Part shown: in pieces, positions 32,551 through 40,885 of the stretch
Numbering within the stretch: the stretch's first letter is position 1
Layout: every line of letters starts with the position of its first letter
Assembly: GCF_018860625.1 (NCBI RefSeq)
Contig: NZ_JAHKQB010000024.1
Span: 1 to 64,000 of the forward strand
DNA from: Paracoccus sp. C2R09
GTDB taxonomy: Bacteria; Pseudomonadota; Alphaproteobacteria; Rhodobacterales; Rhodobacteraceae
Direction: 5' to 3'
Length of the DNA: 64,000 nt
Made by a program: the position numbers and the translations under genes
Notes under the pieces: model-generated
Database searches by the model: none
What the model saw: only the letters and a program-made list of their open reading frames with translations
What the model was told of the DNA's origin: nothing

Positions 32551-33531
32551 TCAGCAATCCGTTGCGCCCGGATGGGCGGCAAGAAATTCGTTCAATCCTT
32601 GGGTATCGGGCATGGCGGGTGCGCAGCCGGGCCGCGACACCACGATCGAGGCGCAGGCCGAACCGCGCAGGACGGCCTCGCGCAGGGGGCGACCGTCGGC
32701 GATGCCCGCCAGAAGTCCGGCCATGAAGCTGTCGCCTGCACCATTGGGCTTGATGGCGGTGACGGGAAAGATGCCGGTCCGGATTTCCTGCCCGTCGGCG
32801 AAGGTGATCGCGCCTTCGTGGCCCATCTTGTAGATGACCAGCTTGCCCTGGGCCGCCAGTTCGCGGGCCTTGGCCAGCCCCTTGTCGATCCCGCCCGCCA
32901 TGAAGCCGAACTCTTCGTCGTTTCCGACGATCATGTCGCTTTCGGCCCCGGCGCGGGACAGGACCTCGGCCGCAATTTCCGGCGAGGGCCAGGAATACGG
33001 GCGATAGTCGATATCGAAGATCACTGGCAGACCGGCCTCGCGCGCCTTGGCAAAGGCGTGGAACGTGGCCCCTCGGGCGGGTTCTGCGGCAAAGACCGTG
33101 CCTGCCGTGATCAATGCCCCGAAATCCGCAAGGTCGACGCGATCGACATCCTGCGCGGTCACCTGGAAATCAACGGCCCCGTTGCGATAGATGACGTTCT
33201 GGAAATCCTCGATCCGGCTTTCGTACACCGCCAGCGACAGGCGGTATTCCCCGCCCACCACCTGGAGATACCGGGTATCGACCCCGTAATGGCGCAGGCG
33301 GTTGGTGGCAAAGCGTCCGACCGCATCGTCGGAGACGCTGGTGACCAGCGCCGCCCGGCAGCCCAGCTTGACCAGGCCCGCGCAGATATTGGCGGACGAT
33401 CCGCCCAGATCGGCCTGAAAGCTGTCCGCGTCTTCGGATTTCACGCCCGGGGGCGTGGCGAACAGGTCCATGCCCGCGCGGCCGAAGACGACGAAACTGC
33501 GCTTGGCGATGGCATCCAGCAGGGCCTGCAT
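32551..33531 (-). CDS. iolC: 5-dehydro-2-deoxygluconokinase IolC (PfkB family, unfused)
   Basis: A 326-residue sugar kinase. N-terminal VVFGRAGMDLFATP, the LGGSSANICAGLVKLG glycine-rich segment (near 41-56) and the C-terminal KPNGAGDSFMAGLLAGI motif with catalytic Asp mark the PfkB family. It phosphorylates 5-dehydro-2-deoxy-gluconate. Many proteobacterial IolC proteins carry an extra C-terminal DUF2090 domain (about 640 residues in all). This one lacks it, and a separate aldolase is encoded nearby. The start ATG overlaps the iolD stop by one base. Confidence 0.9.
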   Translation of the reverse strand: MQALLDAIAKRSFVVFGRAGMDLFATPPGVKSEDADSFQADLGGSSANICAGLVKLGCRAALVTSVSDDAVGRFATNRLRHYGVDTRYLQVVGGEYRLSLAVYESRIEDFQNVIYRNGAVDFQVTAQDVDRVDLADFGALITAGTVFAAEPARGATFHAFAKAREAGLPVIFDIDYRPYSWPSPEIAAEVLSRAGAESDMIVGNDEEFGFMAGGIDKGLAKARELAAQGKLVIYKMGHEGAITFADGQEIRTGIFPVTAIKPNGAGDSFMAGLLAGIADGRPLREAVLRGSACASIVVSRPGCAPAMPDTQGLNEFLAAHPGATDC

Positions 33532-35396
33532 TACACGCCCTTCCGCTGGTTGGCTCGACCGGATTCCCATTCCAGATGCGCCTCGCGCACCTTGTCGTTG
33601 TCGGTGACATGGGGGGTGCCGACCTCCCACCAGGCGTGGCCCTGCTTGGTCCAGCCTTCATAGGCATCGACATTCATGACGATGACATAGGTCTTGTCGC
33701 TGGCCTTGGCGCGCTTGAAGGCCTCGGCCAGCTCGGCTGGGTTCTCGACCCGCTCGGCAGTCGCCCCCATTGACGCGGCATGGGCCGCGAAATCGACGGC
33801 AAAGGGCTGCGTCACGGTCGGGCAATCCGCGATCAGGTTGTTGAAGCTTTCGTTGCCGGTGTTGTTCTGCAGCTTGTTGATGACCGCGAAGCCGCCATTG
33901 TCCAGCAGCATCACGATCAGCTTCCTGTCGCTGAGGACCGAGCTGTAGATGTCCGAGTTCAGCATCAGATAGGATCCGTCGCCGCAGAAGGTGATCGTGT
34001 CGCGATCGGGTTCCTGCTGGGCCTGCGCGATGCGCGCCCCCCATGCGCCCGCGATCTCGTAGCCCATGCAGCTGAAACCGAATTCGACATCGACCGTGCC
34101 GGTATCCAGCGTGCGCCAGTTGGCGGTGACCTCGGCCGGCAGGCCACCTGCCGCGGCCACGATCCGGTCGCGGCTGTCGCACAGCGCGTTCACCACGCCG
34201 ATGGCCTGTGCATAGCTGTTCGGGCCGTTCCCGGCGCGGGTATTCTCGGCCACGTAATCGTTCCAGGTCGCGCGTTCGCCCTTGGCAAAATCCACCCAAT
34301 CGCTCGGGGCGCGGTATCCGTCCAGGCCCGCCTGCAATGCCTGCAGCGACAGCTTCGCGTCGCCCACCACGGGCAGGGACAGGTGCTTGCTGGCATCGTG
34401 ACGCGCAGCATTGACCGAAACGAAGCGGGCATCCTGCGCAAAGGCCGTCCAGGAGCCGGTAGTGAAGTCCTGCAACCGCGTGCCGACAGCCAGGATCACA
34501 TCGGCCTTGGCGGCGATGGCATTGGCGCTGTCCGAGCCGGTGACGCCGATCGGCCCGATATTCAGCGGATGGCTGTCCAGCATGTTGGCGCGGCCCGCGA
34601 TGGTTTCGACCACCGGGATGTCATGCGCCTCGGCCAGGGCCGTCAGCTGTGCGACCGCGCGCGAATATTGAACGCCCCCGCCGGCGATGATCATCGGGCG
34701 TTGTGCCCCTGCAAGCATGGCCACGGCGTCCGCGATCTCGGCCTCGTCCGGGGTTTGACGGCGAATGCGATGGACCTTCTTTTCGAAGAACACCGTCGGA
34801 TAGTCGTAGGTCCAGCCCTGAACGTCCTGATGCAGCCCGATGAAGGCCGGGCCGCAATCGGCCGGGTCCAGCAGGGTCGCCAGCGCATTCGGCAGCGATT
34901 GCAGGATCTGCGCGGGATGCGCGATCCGGTCCCAGTATCGGCTCACCGGCTTAAAGGCGTCGTTCACGCCGAAGGTCGGGTCGTTGAAATTCTCCATCTG
35001 CTGCAGGACGGGGTCGGGCAGGCGGGTGACGAAACTGTCCCCGCACAGCATCAGCATCGGCAGGCGGTTCGCATGGGCCAGCGCCGAGGCCGTCAGCAGG
35101 TTCGACGTGCCCGGCCCCGCCGATGCGGTGCAGAACATGAAGCGTTGCCGCAGCCATTGCTTGGCATAGCCTGCAGCGGCGAAGCCCATGCTCTGTTCGT
35201 TCTGCCCGCGATAGAGCGGCAGTTCCTTGCGCATGTCGTTCAGCGCTTCGCCAAGGCAGGTGACGTTGCCATGCCCGAAGATGCCGAAGCCGCCCCCGCA
35301 GATGCGATGTTCGGTCCCGTCGATCTGGATGTACTGGTTCGCCAGCCAGCGGATGATGGCCTGCGCGGTGGTCAGGCGGATGGTCGATTGCGTCAT
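33531..35396 (-). CDS. iolD: 3D-(3,5/4)-trihydroxycyclohexane-1,2-dione hydrolase IolD
   Basis: A 621-residue thiamine-diphosphate enzyme of normal IolD length. The N-terminal PYR domain has GGGFGIFGHGNVTCLGEAL (near 33-51) and RGQNEQSMGFAAAGYAK with the catalytic Glu. The C-terminal PP domain has the ThDP motif starting GDGSYLMLNSDIY and ending MLLDN. It opens the ring of the trione formed from inosose by IolE. ATG 35396 was chosen because this is where IolD homology begins (MTQSTIRLTTAQAIIRWLAN). First gene of the leftward operon. Confidence 0.95.
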   Translation of the reverse strand: MTQSTIRLTTAQAIIRWLANQYIQIDGTEHRICGGGFGIFGHGNVTCLGEALNDMRKELPLYRGQNEQSMGFAAAGYAKQWLRQRFMFCTASAGPGTSNLLTASALAHANRLPMLMLCGDSFVTRLPDPVLQQMENFNDPTFGVNDAFKPVSRYWDRIAHPAQILQSLPNALATLLDPADCGPAFIGLHQDVQGWTYDYPTVFFEKKVHRIRRQTPDEAEIADAVAMLAGAQRPMIIAGGGVQYSRAVAQLTALAEAHDIPVVETIAGRANMLDSHPLNIGPIGVTGSDSANAIAAKADVILAVGTRLQDFTTGSWTAFAQDARFVSVNAARHDASKHLSLPVVGDAKLSLQALQAGLDGYRAPSDWVDFAKGERATWNDYVAENTRAGNGPNSYAQAIGVVNALCDSRDRIVAAAGGLPAEVTANWRTLDTGTVDVEFGFSCMGYEIAGAWGARIAQAQQEPDRDTITFCGDGSYLMLNSDIYSSVLSDRKLIVMLLDNGGFAVINKLQNNTGNESFNNLIADCPTVTQPFAVDFAAHAASMGATAERVENPAELAEAFKRAKASDKTYVIVMNVDAYEGWTKQGHAWWEVGTPHVTDNDKVREAHLEWESGRANQRKGV

Positions 35397-35470
35397 GATG
35401 CCGGCCTCGTGGAATTTTGAAGGCGTTGGTGATTGCGTCTTGCGGGTCGTCGAATCTGACGATACTAATT

Positions 35471-35486
35471 TTGCAACCGGTTGCAA
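35471..35486. promoter_or_regulatory. LacI-type operator in the iolD promoter region
   Basis: TTGCAACCGGTTGCAA is a perfect 16-bp palindrome with central CG. It is midway between iolD (start 35396) and the oxidoreductase gene (start 35514). An identical copy lies at 39782-39797 beside the LacI-family gene. Confidence 0.85.
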
Positions 35487-35513
35487 TTTGATTTTCGGAG
35501 GAGGGGACGAAAG

Positions 35514-36617
35514 TTGCGCGAAATCGGAATTGGAGTTCTGGGCGGCGGCTACATGGGCAAGGCGCATTCGGTCGCAATGGCGGCGGTGGGTGCGATCTTT
35601 GCCACGACGCTGCGCCCGCGATTGGAAATGATCTGCGCATCGCGCCCGGACAGCGCGGAGAGGTACCGACGCGAATACGGCTTCGCCCGCGCGACCGCGG
35701 ATTGGCGTGAACTGGTCCAGGATCCGAAGGTCGAGGCCATCGTGATCGCCACGCCCCAGGAAACGCATCGCCAGATCGCCGAGGCGGCCTTCGCGCTCGG
35801 CAAGCCCGTCTTTTGCGAAAAACCGCTTGGCGCCGGGCTCGAGGACGGCCAGGCGATGGTCGCGGCGGCCGAGGCAAGCGGCCAGGCGAACATGGTCGGC
35901 TTCAACTATATCCGCACCCCTGCCAGTCAATATGCACGGCAGCTGATCGCGGACGGGGTCATCGGCAAGGTGACCATGTTCCGTGGCGAACATACCGAGG
36001 ATTTCTATGCCGATCCGCAGGCCCCCGCGACCTGGCGTACGACGGGCATGGCCAATGGAACGATGGGCGATCTGGCGCCGCACATGATCAACGGCGCCCT
36101 TGCCCTGATGGGGCCCATCGCCAGCGTCATGGCCGAGGTCGAGACCGTTCACGCCACCCGACCGGGCGGCGAGGTCACGAATGACGACCACGCCCAGATG
36201 ATGGTGCGCTTTGACAGCGGCGCGATGGGGCAGATGTATTTCTCGCGCATCGCGACCGGTCGCAAGATGGGCTATGCCTATGAAATCACGGGCACGAAAG
36301 GTACGATCCGCTTCGATCAGGAAGACCAGAACGCGATCTGGCTGTACCGGATGGAGGGGGACGAGGCGACGCGGGGCTTCACCAAGATCCTGACGGGTCC
36401 GGCGCATCCCGATTACAAACCATTCTGCCTGGGGCCGGGCCACGGGACCGGATACCAGGACCAGATCATCATCGAGGCACGCGATTTCCTCAAGGCGATC
36501 GAGACCGGGCAGCCGGTCTGGCCGACCTTCCGCGACGGGTTGGAGGTGACGCGCGTCGTCCAGGCCGCCCTGCGATCCGCCAGCGACCGTCGCTGGATCG
36601 ACATTCAAGACATCTGA
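35514..36617 (+). CDS. Gfo/Idh/MocA-family oxidoreductase in the inositol cluster
   Basis: A 367-residue NAD(P)-dependent oxidoreductase. Rossmann motif IGIGVLGGGYMGKAHS is at the N-terminus, FCEKPLGAG near 99-107, then a C-terminal alpha/beta domain with GDLAPHMINGAL holding the candidate catalytic His. It probably acts on an inositol stereoisomer or an inosose. The start is a TTG at 35514, placed by the GGAGGAGG ten bases upstream; an earlier in-frame TTG at 35481 would put that ribosome site inside the gene. First gene of the rightward iolE operon. Confidence 0.8.
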   Translation: MREIGIGVLGGGYMGKAHSVAMAAVGAIFATTLRPRLEMICASRPDSAERYRREYGFARATADWRELVQDPKVEAIVIATPQETHRQIAEAAFALGKPVFCEKPLGAGLEDGQAMVAAAEASGQANMVGFNYIRTPASQYARQLIADGVIGKVTMFRGEHTEDFYADPQAPATWRTTGMANGTMGDLAPHMINGALALMGPIASVMAEVETVHATRPGGEVTNDDHAQMMVRFDSGAMGQMYFSRIATGRKMGYAYEITGTKGTIRFDQEDQNAIWLYRMEGDEATRGFTKILTGPAHPDYKPFCLGPGHGTGYQDQIIIEARDFLKAIETGQPVWPTFRDGLEVTRVVQAALRSASDRRWIDIQDI

Positions 36618-36634
36618 TCATCGGAGAACACCAG

Positions 36635-37528
36635 ATGAGCATTCGTATCGGAAACGCGCCCTGCAGCTGGGGTGTGGAATTTGCCGGCGACCCGCGCAAT
36701 CCCGACTGGCGCCAGGTGCTGAAGGAATGCGCCCAGGCCGGCTACAAGGGGATCGAGCTTGGTCCCGTGGGCTTCATGCCCGAAGACCCCGCGATCCTGG
36801 CCGGTGCCTTGGCGGAACACGATCTGCAGCTGATCGGCGGGGTGGTCTTTCGTCCCTATCACGACCCCGCCGCGTGGGACGAGGTGCTGGATGCCACCCA
36901 CCGCACCGCACGCGCGCTGAAGGCCCATGGTGCGCAGCACATGGTCCTGATCGATTCCATCTCGCCCCGCCGCGCCCCGACTGCCGGGCGCGCATCCGAG
37001 GCCGAGCAGATGGACCGCGCCGAATGGCAGGCCTTCCGCGACCGCATCGCGGAATCCGCCCGCATCGGCACCGAGGAATACGGCCTGACGGTCGGCATCC
37101 ACGCCCATGCCGCAGGCTTCATGGATTTCGAGCCCGAGCTGGAGCGCCTGCTGGACGAGGTCGATGAGAAGATCCTGAAAATCTGTTTCGACACCGGCCA
37201 CCATTCCTATGCAGGCTTCGATCCGGTGGCCTTCATGAAGCGTCACATCGACCGCATATCCTATATGCATTTCAAGGATATCGATCCGAAAGTGAAGGCC
37301 TCGGTGATCGAGAACCGCACCGGCTTCTACGACGCTTGCGGGCAGGGGATCTTCTGCAGGCTGGGCCAGGGCGATGTCGATTTCCCGGCGGTCCGTCAGG
37401 TGCTGCTGGATGCGGGCTTCGAAGGCTGGTGCACGGTCGAGCAGGATTGCGATCCGACCATGGACGTCACCCCCATGGAGGACAGCCGCGCGAACCGCGA
37501 ATATCTTGAATCAATCGGCTTCAACTGA
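36635..37528 (+). CDS. iolE: Inosose dehydratase IolE, sugar phosphate isomerase/epimerase (TIM-barrel) family
   Basis: A 297-residue enzyme with the IolE N-terminus IRIGNAPCSWGVEF and the metal-site segments HAHAAGFMDFEPELERLL, FDTGHHSYAG, YMHFKDID and EQDCDPT. It dehydrates scyllo-inosose to the trione used by IolD. It begins 18 bases after the preceding oxidoreductase and is followed by a second one. ATG 36635 is preceded by CGGAGA. Confidence 0.9.
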   Translation: MSIRIGNAPCSWGVEFAGDPRNPDWRQVLKECAQAGYKGIELGPVGFMPEDPAILAGALAEHDLQLIGGVVFRPYHDPAAWDEVLDATHRTARALKAHGAQHMVLIDSISPRRAPTAGRASEAEQMDRAEWQAFRDRIAESARIGTEEYGLTVGIHAHAAGFMDFEPELERLLDEVDEKILKICFDTGHHSYAGFDPVAFMKRHIDRISYMHFKDIDPKVKASVIENRTGFYDACGQGIFCRLGQGDVDFPAVRQVLLDAGFEGWCTVEQDCDPTMDVTPMEDSRANREYLESIGFN

Positions 37529-37538
37529 GGGGCAGGCC

Positions 37539-38672
37539 ATGACGAAACTGAAATGGGGCATGATCGGCGGGGGCGAGGGCAGTCAGATCGGCCCGGCACA
37601 CCGTCTGGGCGCCCTTGCCGACAGCCGCTTCGAATTCGTGGCGGGCGCGCTGGATCACCGCCCCGAGGTCGGGCGCGAATACGCCACCCGGCTGGGTATT
37701 GCCGCCGACCGCGCCTATGGCGGTTGGCAGGAAATGCTGGAAGGCGAGCGAAATCGCGACGATCGCATCGACCTGGTAACAGTGGCCACCCCGAACGCCA
37801 CCCATTTCGAGATCACCAAGGCGTTCCTCGAGGCCGGCTTCAACGTCCTGTGCGAGAAGCCGATGACCATGACCGTCGAGGAGGGCGAGGAGATCGTCGA
37901 GATTGCCCGGCGAACTGGTAAGATCTGCGCCGTCAACTATTGCTATTCGGCCTATCCGATGGTCCGGCAGGCCCGCGCGATGGTTCGGCATGGAGAGATC
38001 GGCAAGGTTCGGCTGGTCGTCACCAATTTTAGCCACGGCCATCACGGCGATGCGACTGATGCCGACAACCCGCGTGTGCGCTGGCGCTATGACCCGGCGA
38101 TGGCGGGGGTGTCTGGTCAGTTCGCCGATTGCGGCATCCATGCCCTGCACATGGCAAGCTTCATCGCCGACGATCAGGTTGAACGACTGTCGGCGGATTT
38201 CGCCTCGACCATTCCCAGCCGGGAACTGGAAGACGACGCCATGGTCAACTTCCGGATGGAGGGCGGAACGGTCGGGCGCCTATGGACATCCTCGGTCGCC
38301 ATCGGGCGGCAGCACGGCTTCGACATCCAGGTCTTCGGCGAAACGGGCGGCCTGCGTTGGGCATCCGAACAGCCCAACCAGCTGATCTATACCCCTGTCG
38401 GCGGCCGCACGCAGATCATCGAGAAGGGCGAAGGCGGGCTGCACGAGGATGCGCAGCGCCTCAGCCGGGTGGCCATTGCGCATCCCGAAGGCTTCCCCCT
38501 GGCGGTCGCGAATATCTATTGCGACCTGGCAGATGCCATTGCGGGCCATGACCGTGACGGGCTGCCGCTGGCCGCAGATGGGGTGCGGTCGATGGCGGCG
38601 GTTCATGCCGCCGTGGATTCGGCCAAGCGTCAAGGCGAATGGGTCGAGGCGCGTCCTTCGATCTTTCGCTGA
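37539..38672 (+). CDS. Second Gfo/Idh/MocA-family oxidoreductase of the iolE operon
   Basis: A 377-residue protein, distinct from the one at 35514. The N-terminal motif KWGMIGGGEGSQIGPAHRLG, LCEKPMTMTVEEGEEIVEIA (near 103-122) and the GQFADCGIHALHMASF segment place it in the family. Proteins of this length next to iolE are often inositol-isomer or inosose oxidoreductases, but the substrate cannot be read from sequence. ATG 37539 lies ten bases after the iolE stop. A UUCG-loop hairpin ends the operon. Confidence 0.82.
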   Translation: MTKLKWGMIGGGEGSQIGPAHRLGALADSRFEFVAGALDHRPEVGREYATRLGIAADRAYGGWQEMLEGERNRDDRIDLVTVATPNATHFEITKAFLEAGFNVLCEKPMTMTVEEGEEIVEIARRTGKICAVNYCYSAYPMVRQARAMVRHGEIGKVRLVVTNFSHGHHGDATDADNPRVRWRYDPAMAGVSGQFADCGIHALHMASFIADDQVERLSADFASTIPSRELEDDAMVNFRMEGGTVGRLWTSSVAIGRQHGFDIQVFGETGGLRWASEQPNQLIYTPVGGRTQIIEKGEGGLHEDAQRLSRVAIAHPEGFPLAVANIYCDLADAIAGHDRDGLPLAADGVRSMAAVHAAVDSAKRQGEWVEARPSIFR

Positions 38673-38678
38673 ACGACA

Positions 38679-38698
38679 GGCGGCCCTTCGGGGCCGCC
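38679..38698. terminator. Bidirectional terminator with TTCG tetraloop
   Basis: GGCGGCCC-TTCG-GGGCCGCC is a perfect 8-bp stem capped by the stable UUCG loop. It fills the 27-bp gap between the convergent oxidoreductase (ends 38672) and LacI (ends 38700) genes. Confidence 0.75.
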
Positions 38699-38699
38699 G

Positions 38700-39707
38700 T
38701 CAACCCCGATCGGGCAGGGGTCGCAGCGTCTTCCGTTCGACGATGTTGCAAGGGAACAGCCGCGCCTCGGGATAGCGGTCGGGATCGTCCATCGTCGCCA
38801 CCATCAGCTCGATCGCGGAATTCACGATCTCGCGGATGGGCTGCCTGATCGTCGTCAGGCCGATATTCTCCCAGCCCGACATCTCCATGTCATTGAGGCC
38901 GATGATGCCGATATCGCCGGGAACATTCAGCCCGGCATCCGCGATCGCCGAAATGGCACCGATGGACAGAACGTCATCCCCGCAGAAATAGGCCTGCGCA
39001 GGTTTCCCTGACAGCAGGTGCTGCATCTCGTCCCGGCCGGCCTCGAAGCTGTAGGCGCGGGCGTGGCTGACGCTGGCCTTCACATGTGGATGCGCGGCAA
39101 GTTCCGACATGAAGCCCGCCTGGCGATCCTGGGTCGAGGTTGCCGCCGCCGGGCCGCCAAGAAACGCCACATCCGAATAGCCGCGCGCAAGCAGCGTTCG
39201 CGCCGCCATCCGCCCGCATTCCATGTTGTCGATCCCCACCACATGCACGTCGGGGGTGCTGGAATATCGCCCGAAAGCGTTCACCACCGGAACCCCCGCG
39301 GCCCGGAACGCCTGCGAGAATTCGGGCGGCAGGGTGGAAGAGGCGATCACCGCCGCATCGACCGAATATTGACGGAGCATCCTGACCGAGTTCGCGGGCT
39401 CTGCCTCGTCGGTCAGGTTGACGAGCAGCGGGCGGAGACCACGGGCCTGCAGGCCGCGCGTGAACTGGTCGAAGACGGTCAGGAAGATCGGGTTGTGGAA
39501 GTTGTTCGATACCAGCCCGATCATCCGGGTCCGGCCCGTCGTCAACGAGGACGCCAGCGCATTCGGGCTGTAGCCCAGTTCCTTGGCGGCACGTTCGACC
39601 TTGCGCCGCGTCTTGTCGCTGACCGAAGCGCCGGGCGTGAAGGTCCGCGAAACAGCCGACCGACTGACGCCCGCACGTTCGGCGACCTCCTTCAATGTGA
39701 CGACCAT
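38700..39707 (-). CDS. LacI-family regulator of inositol genes
   Basis: A 335-residue repressor. Residues 4-26 are the HTH (TLKEVAERAGVSRSAVSRTF), followed by a hinge (PNALASSLTTGRTRMIGLVS) and an effector domain (FCGDDVLSIGAISAIADAG, IGIIGLNDMEMSG). I use ATG 39707, which puts the HTH at the normal place; an upstream ATG at 39731 is possible. It is divergent from the sugar ABC operon, with a perfect 16-bp palindrome between them. The same palindrome controls the iolD region, so this is the likely repressor of both. The effector may be inositol or a pathway intermediate. Confidence 0.86.
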   Translation of the reverse strand: MVVTLKEVAERAGVSRSAVSRTFTPGASVSDKTRRKVERAAKELGYSPNALASSLTTGRTRMIGLVSNNFHNPIFLTVFDQFTRGLQARGLRPLLVNLTDEAEPANSVRMLRQYSVDAAVIASSTLPPEFSQAFRAAGVPVVNAFGRYSSTPDVHVVGIDNMECGRMAARTLLARGYSDVAFLGGPAAATSTQDRQAGFMSELAAHPHVKASVSHARAYSFEAGRDEMQHLLSGKPAQAYFCGDDVLSIGAISAIADAGLNVPGDIGIIGLNDMEMSGWENIGLTTIRQPIREIVNSAIELMVATMDDPDRYPEARLFPCNIVERKTLRPLPDRG

Positions 39708-39781
39708 GACGGCTCCGCTGCGGTTTCGCATTCCGTTATCCCGATAGTGCAGGATTGGACATTAGTTTTCGCAGGGCGGTA

Positions 39782-39797
39782 TTGCAACCGGTTGCAA
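39782..39797. promoter_or_regulatory. LacI-type operator upstream of the inositol ABC transporter
   Basis: A perfect 16-bp palindrome TTGCAACCGGTTGCAA, identical to 35471-35486. It lies 80 bp before the binding-protein gene and 75 bp from the start of the divergent repressor gene. Confidence 0.85.
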
Positions 39798-39876
39798 AGT
39801 GACGTGACGTATGGTTTCATCAGGACAGGAGGAAAGGCCGAAAGCCTTGCTCGCATGACGAATCTGGGAGGGTTCA

Positions 39877-40815
39877 ATGAAGAGAACGGTTCGCACGCTT
39901 CTGATCGCCGCCGCGATCGCCCCCGCTCCGCTGGCCGCCATGGCCGAGGGCGAGAAATACATCCTTGTCAGCCATGCCCCCGACAGCGACAGTTGGTGGA
40001 ACACCATCAAGAACGGCATCGCCCTTGCGGGCGAGCAGATGGATGTCGAGGTCGAATACCGCAACCCGCCGACCGGCGACATCGCGGACATGGCGCGCAT
40101 CATCGAACAGGCCACGGCCTCGGGGCCCAACGGCATCATCACGACGCTGGCCGATTTCGACGTGCTGAAGGCGCCGATCATGGATGCGGTTGCCTCCGGG
40201 GTCGACGTGATCATCATGAATACCGGAAGCGCCGAACAGGCCCGCGAGGTCGGTGCGCTCATGTATGTGGGCCAGCCCGAATACGACGCGGGCTTTGCCG
40301 CAGGCCAGCGCGCCAAGGATGACGGCATCGGGTCCTTCCTTTGCGTGAACCATGCCATCCAGCAGCCCACGCTGGCGGAACGCTGCCAGGGCTTTGCCGA
40401 CGGCCTGGGGGTCGAACTGGGATCGTCGATGCTGGACAGCGGCGCCGACCCGTCCGAGATCAAGAACCGCGTGCAGGCCTATCTGTCGGCCAATCCCGAT
40501 ACCGACGCGGTCCTGACCCTCGGGCCCGTGTCGGCGGATCCGACACTTCTGGCACTGGACGAGATCGGCCTGGCCGGAGACATCTATTTCGGCACCTTCG
40601 ACCTGGGCGAGGAAATCGTGAAGGCGATCAAGTCCGGCGTCATCGAATGGGGCATCGACCAGCAGCCCTTCCTGCAGGCCTATCTGCCGGTCGTGATCAT
40701 GACGAACTATCACCGCTACGGCGTGCTTCCGGGCAACAACATCAATGCGGGTCCGGGTTTCGTGACCGCCGAAGGCCTCGAGAAGGTCGAGGAATTCGCC
40801 GGCGAGTACCGCTGA
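39877..40815 (+). CDS. Sugar ABC transporter substrate-binding protein (CUT2), probably for inositol
   Basis: A 312-residue periplasmic binding protein of the peripla_BP_4/RbsB type. The signal peptide ends near AAMAEG (about residue 22). Typical segments are VSHAPDSDSWWNTIKNGI, IIEQATASGPNGIITTLADF and the C-terminal FGTFDLGEEIVKAIKSG. It would deliver a cyclitol or sugar to the permease and ATPase genes that follow. The shared operator with iolD points to inositol; a fructose-type (FrcB-like) substrate is the alternative. ATG 39877 has GGGAGGG upstream. Confidence 0.87.
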   Translation: MKRTVRTLLIAAAIAPAPLAAMAEGEKYILVSHAPDSDSWWNTIKNGIALAGEQMDVEVEYRNPPTGDIADMARIIEQATASGPNGIITTLADFDVLKAPIMDAVASGVDVIIMNTGSAEQAREVGALMYVGQPEYDAGFAAGQRAKDDGIGSFLCVNHAIQQPTLAERCQGFADGLGVELGSSMLDSGADPSEIKNRVQAYLSANPDTDAVLTLGPVSADPTLLALDEIGLAGDIYFGTFDLGEEIVKAIKSGVIEWGIDQQPFLQAYLPVVIMTNYHRYGVLPGNNINAGPGFVTAEGLEKVEEFAGEYR

Positions 40816-40827
40816 TACGCGATCCTT

Positions 40828-40852
40828 CGGGCGCCCGATCCTCGGGCGCCCG
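40828..40852 (+). terminator. Intercistronic hairpin after the sugar-binding-protein gene
   Basis: CGGGCGCCCGA and TCGGGCGCCCG form an 11-bp perfect stem with a 3-base loop, 12 bases after the stop codon and 33 bases before the permease gene. It is the strongest of the four hairpins that follow binding-protein genes in this window. Confidence 0.65.
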
Positions 40853-40885
40853 TCCCAAGGTCCAACATACTACAGGAGCGCGCTG

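Noticed and set aside
35397..36608. A 1.2-kb upstream extension of the iolD reading frame, antisense to the neighbouring oxidoreductase gene
   Set aside because: The residues look like a codon-bias shadow of the opposite gene, IolD homology begins at 35396, and the total would be 1025 residues against about 620 in the family.
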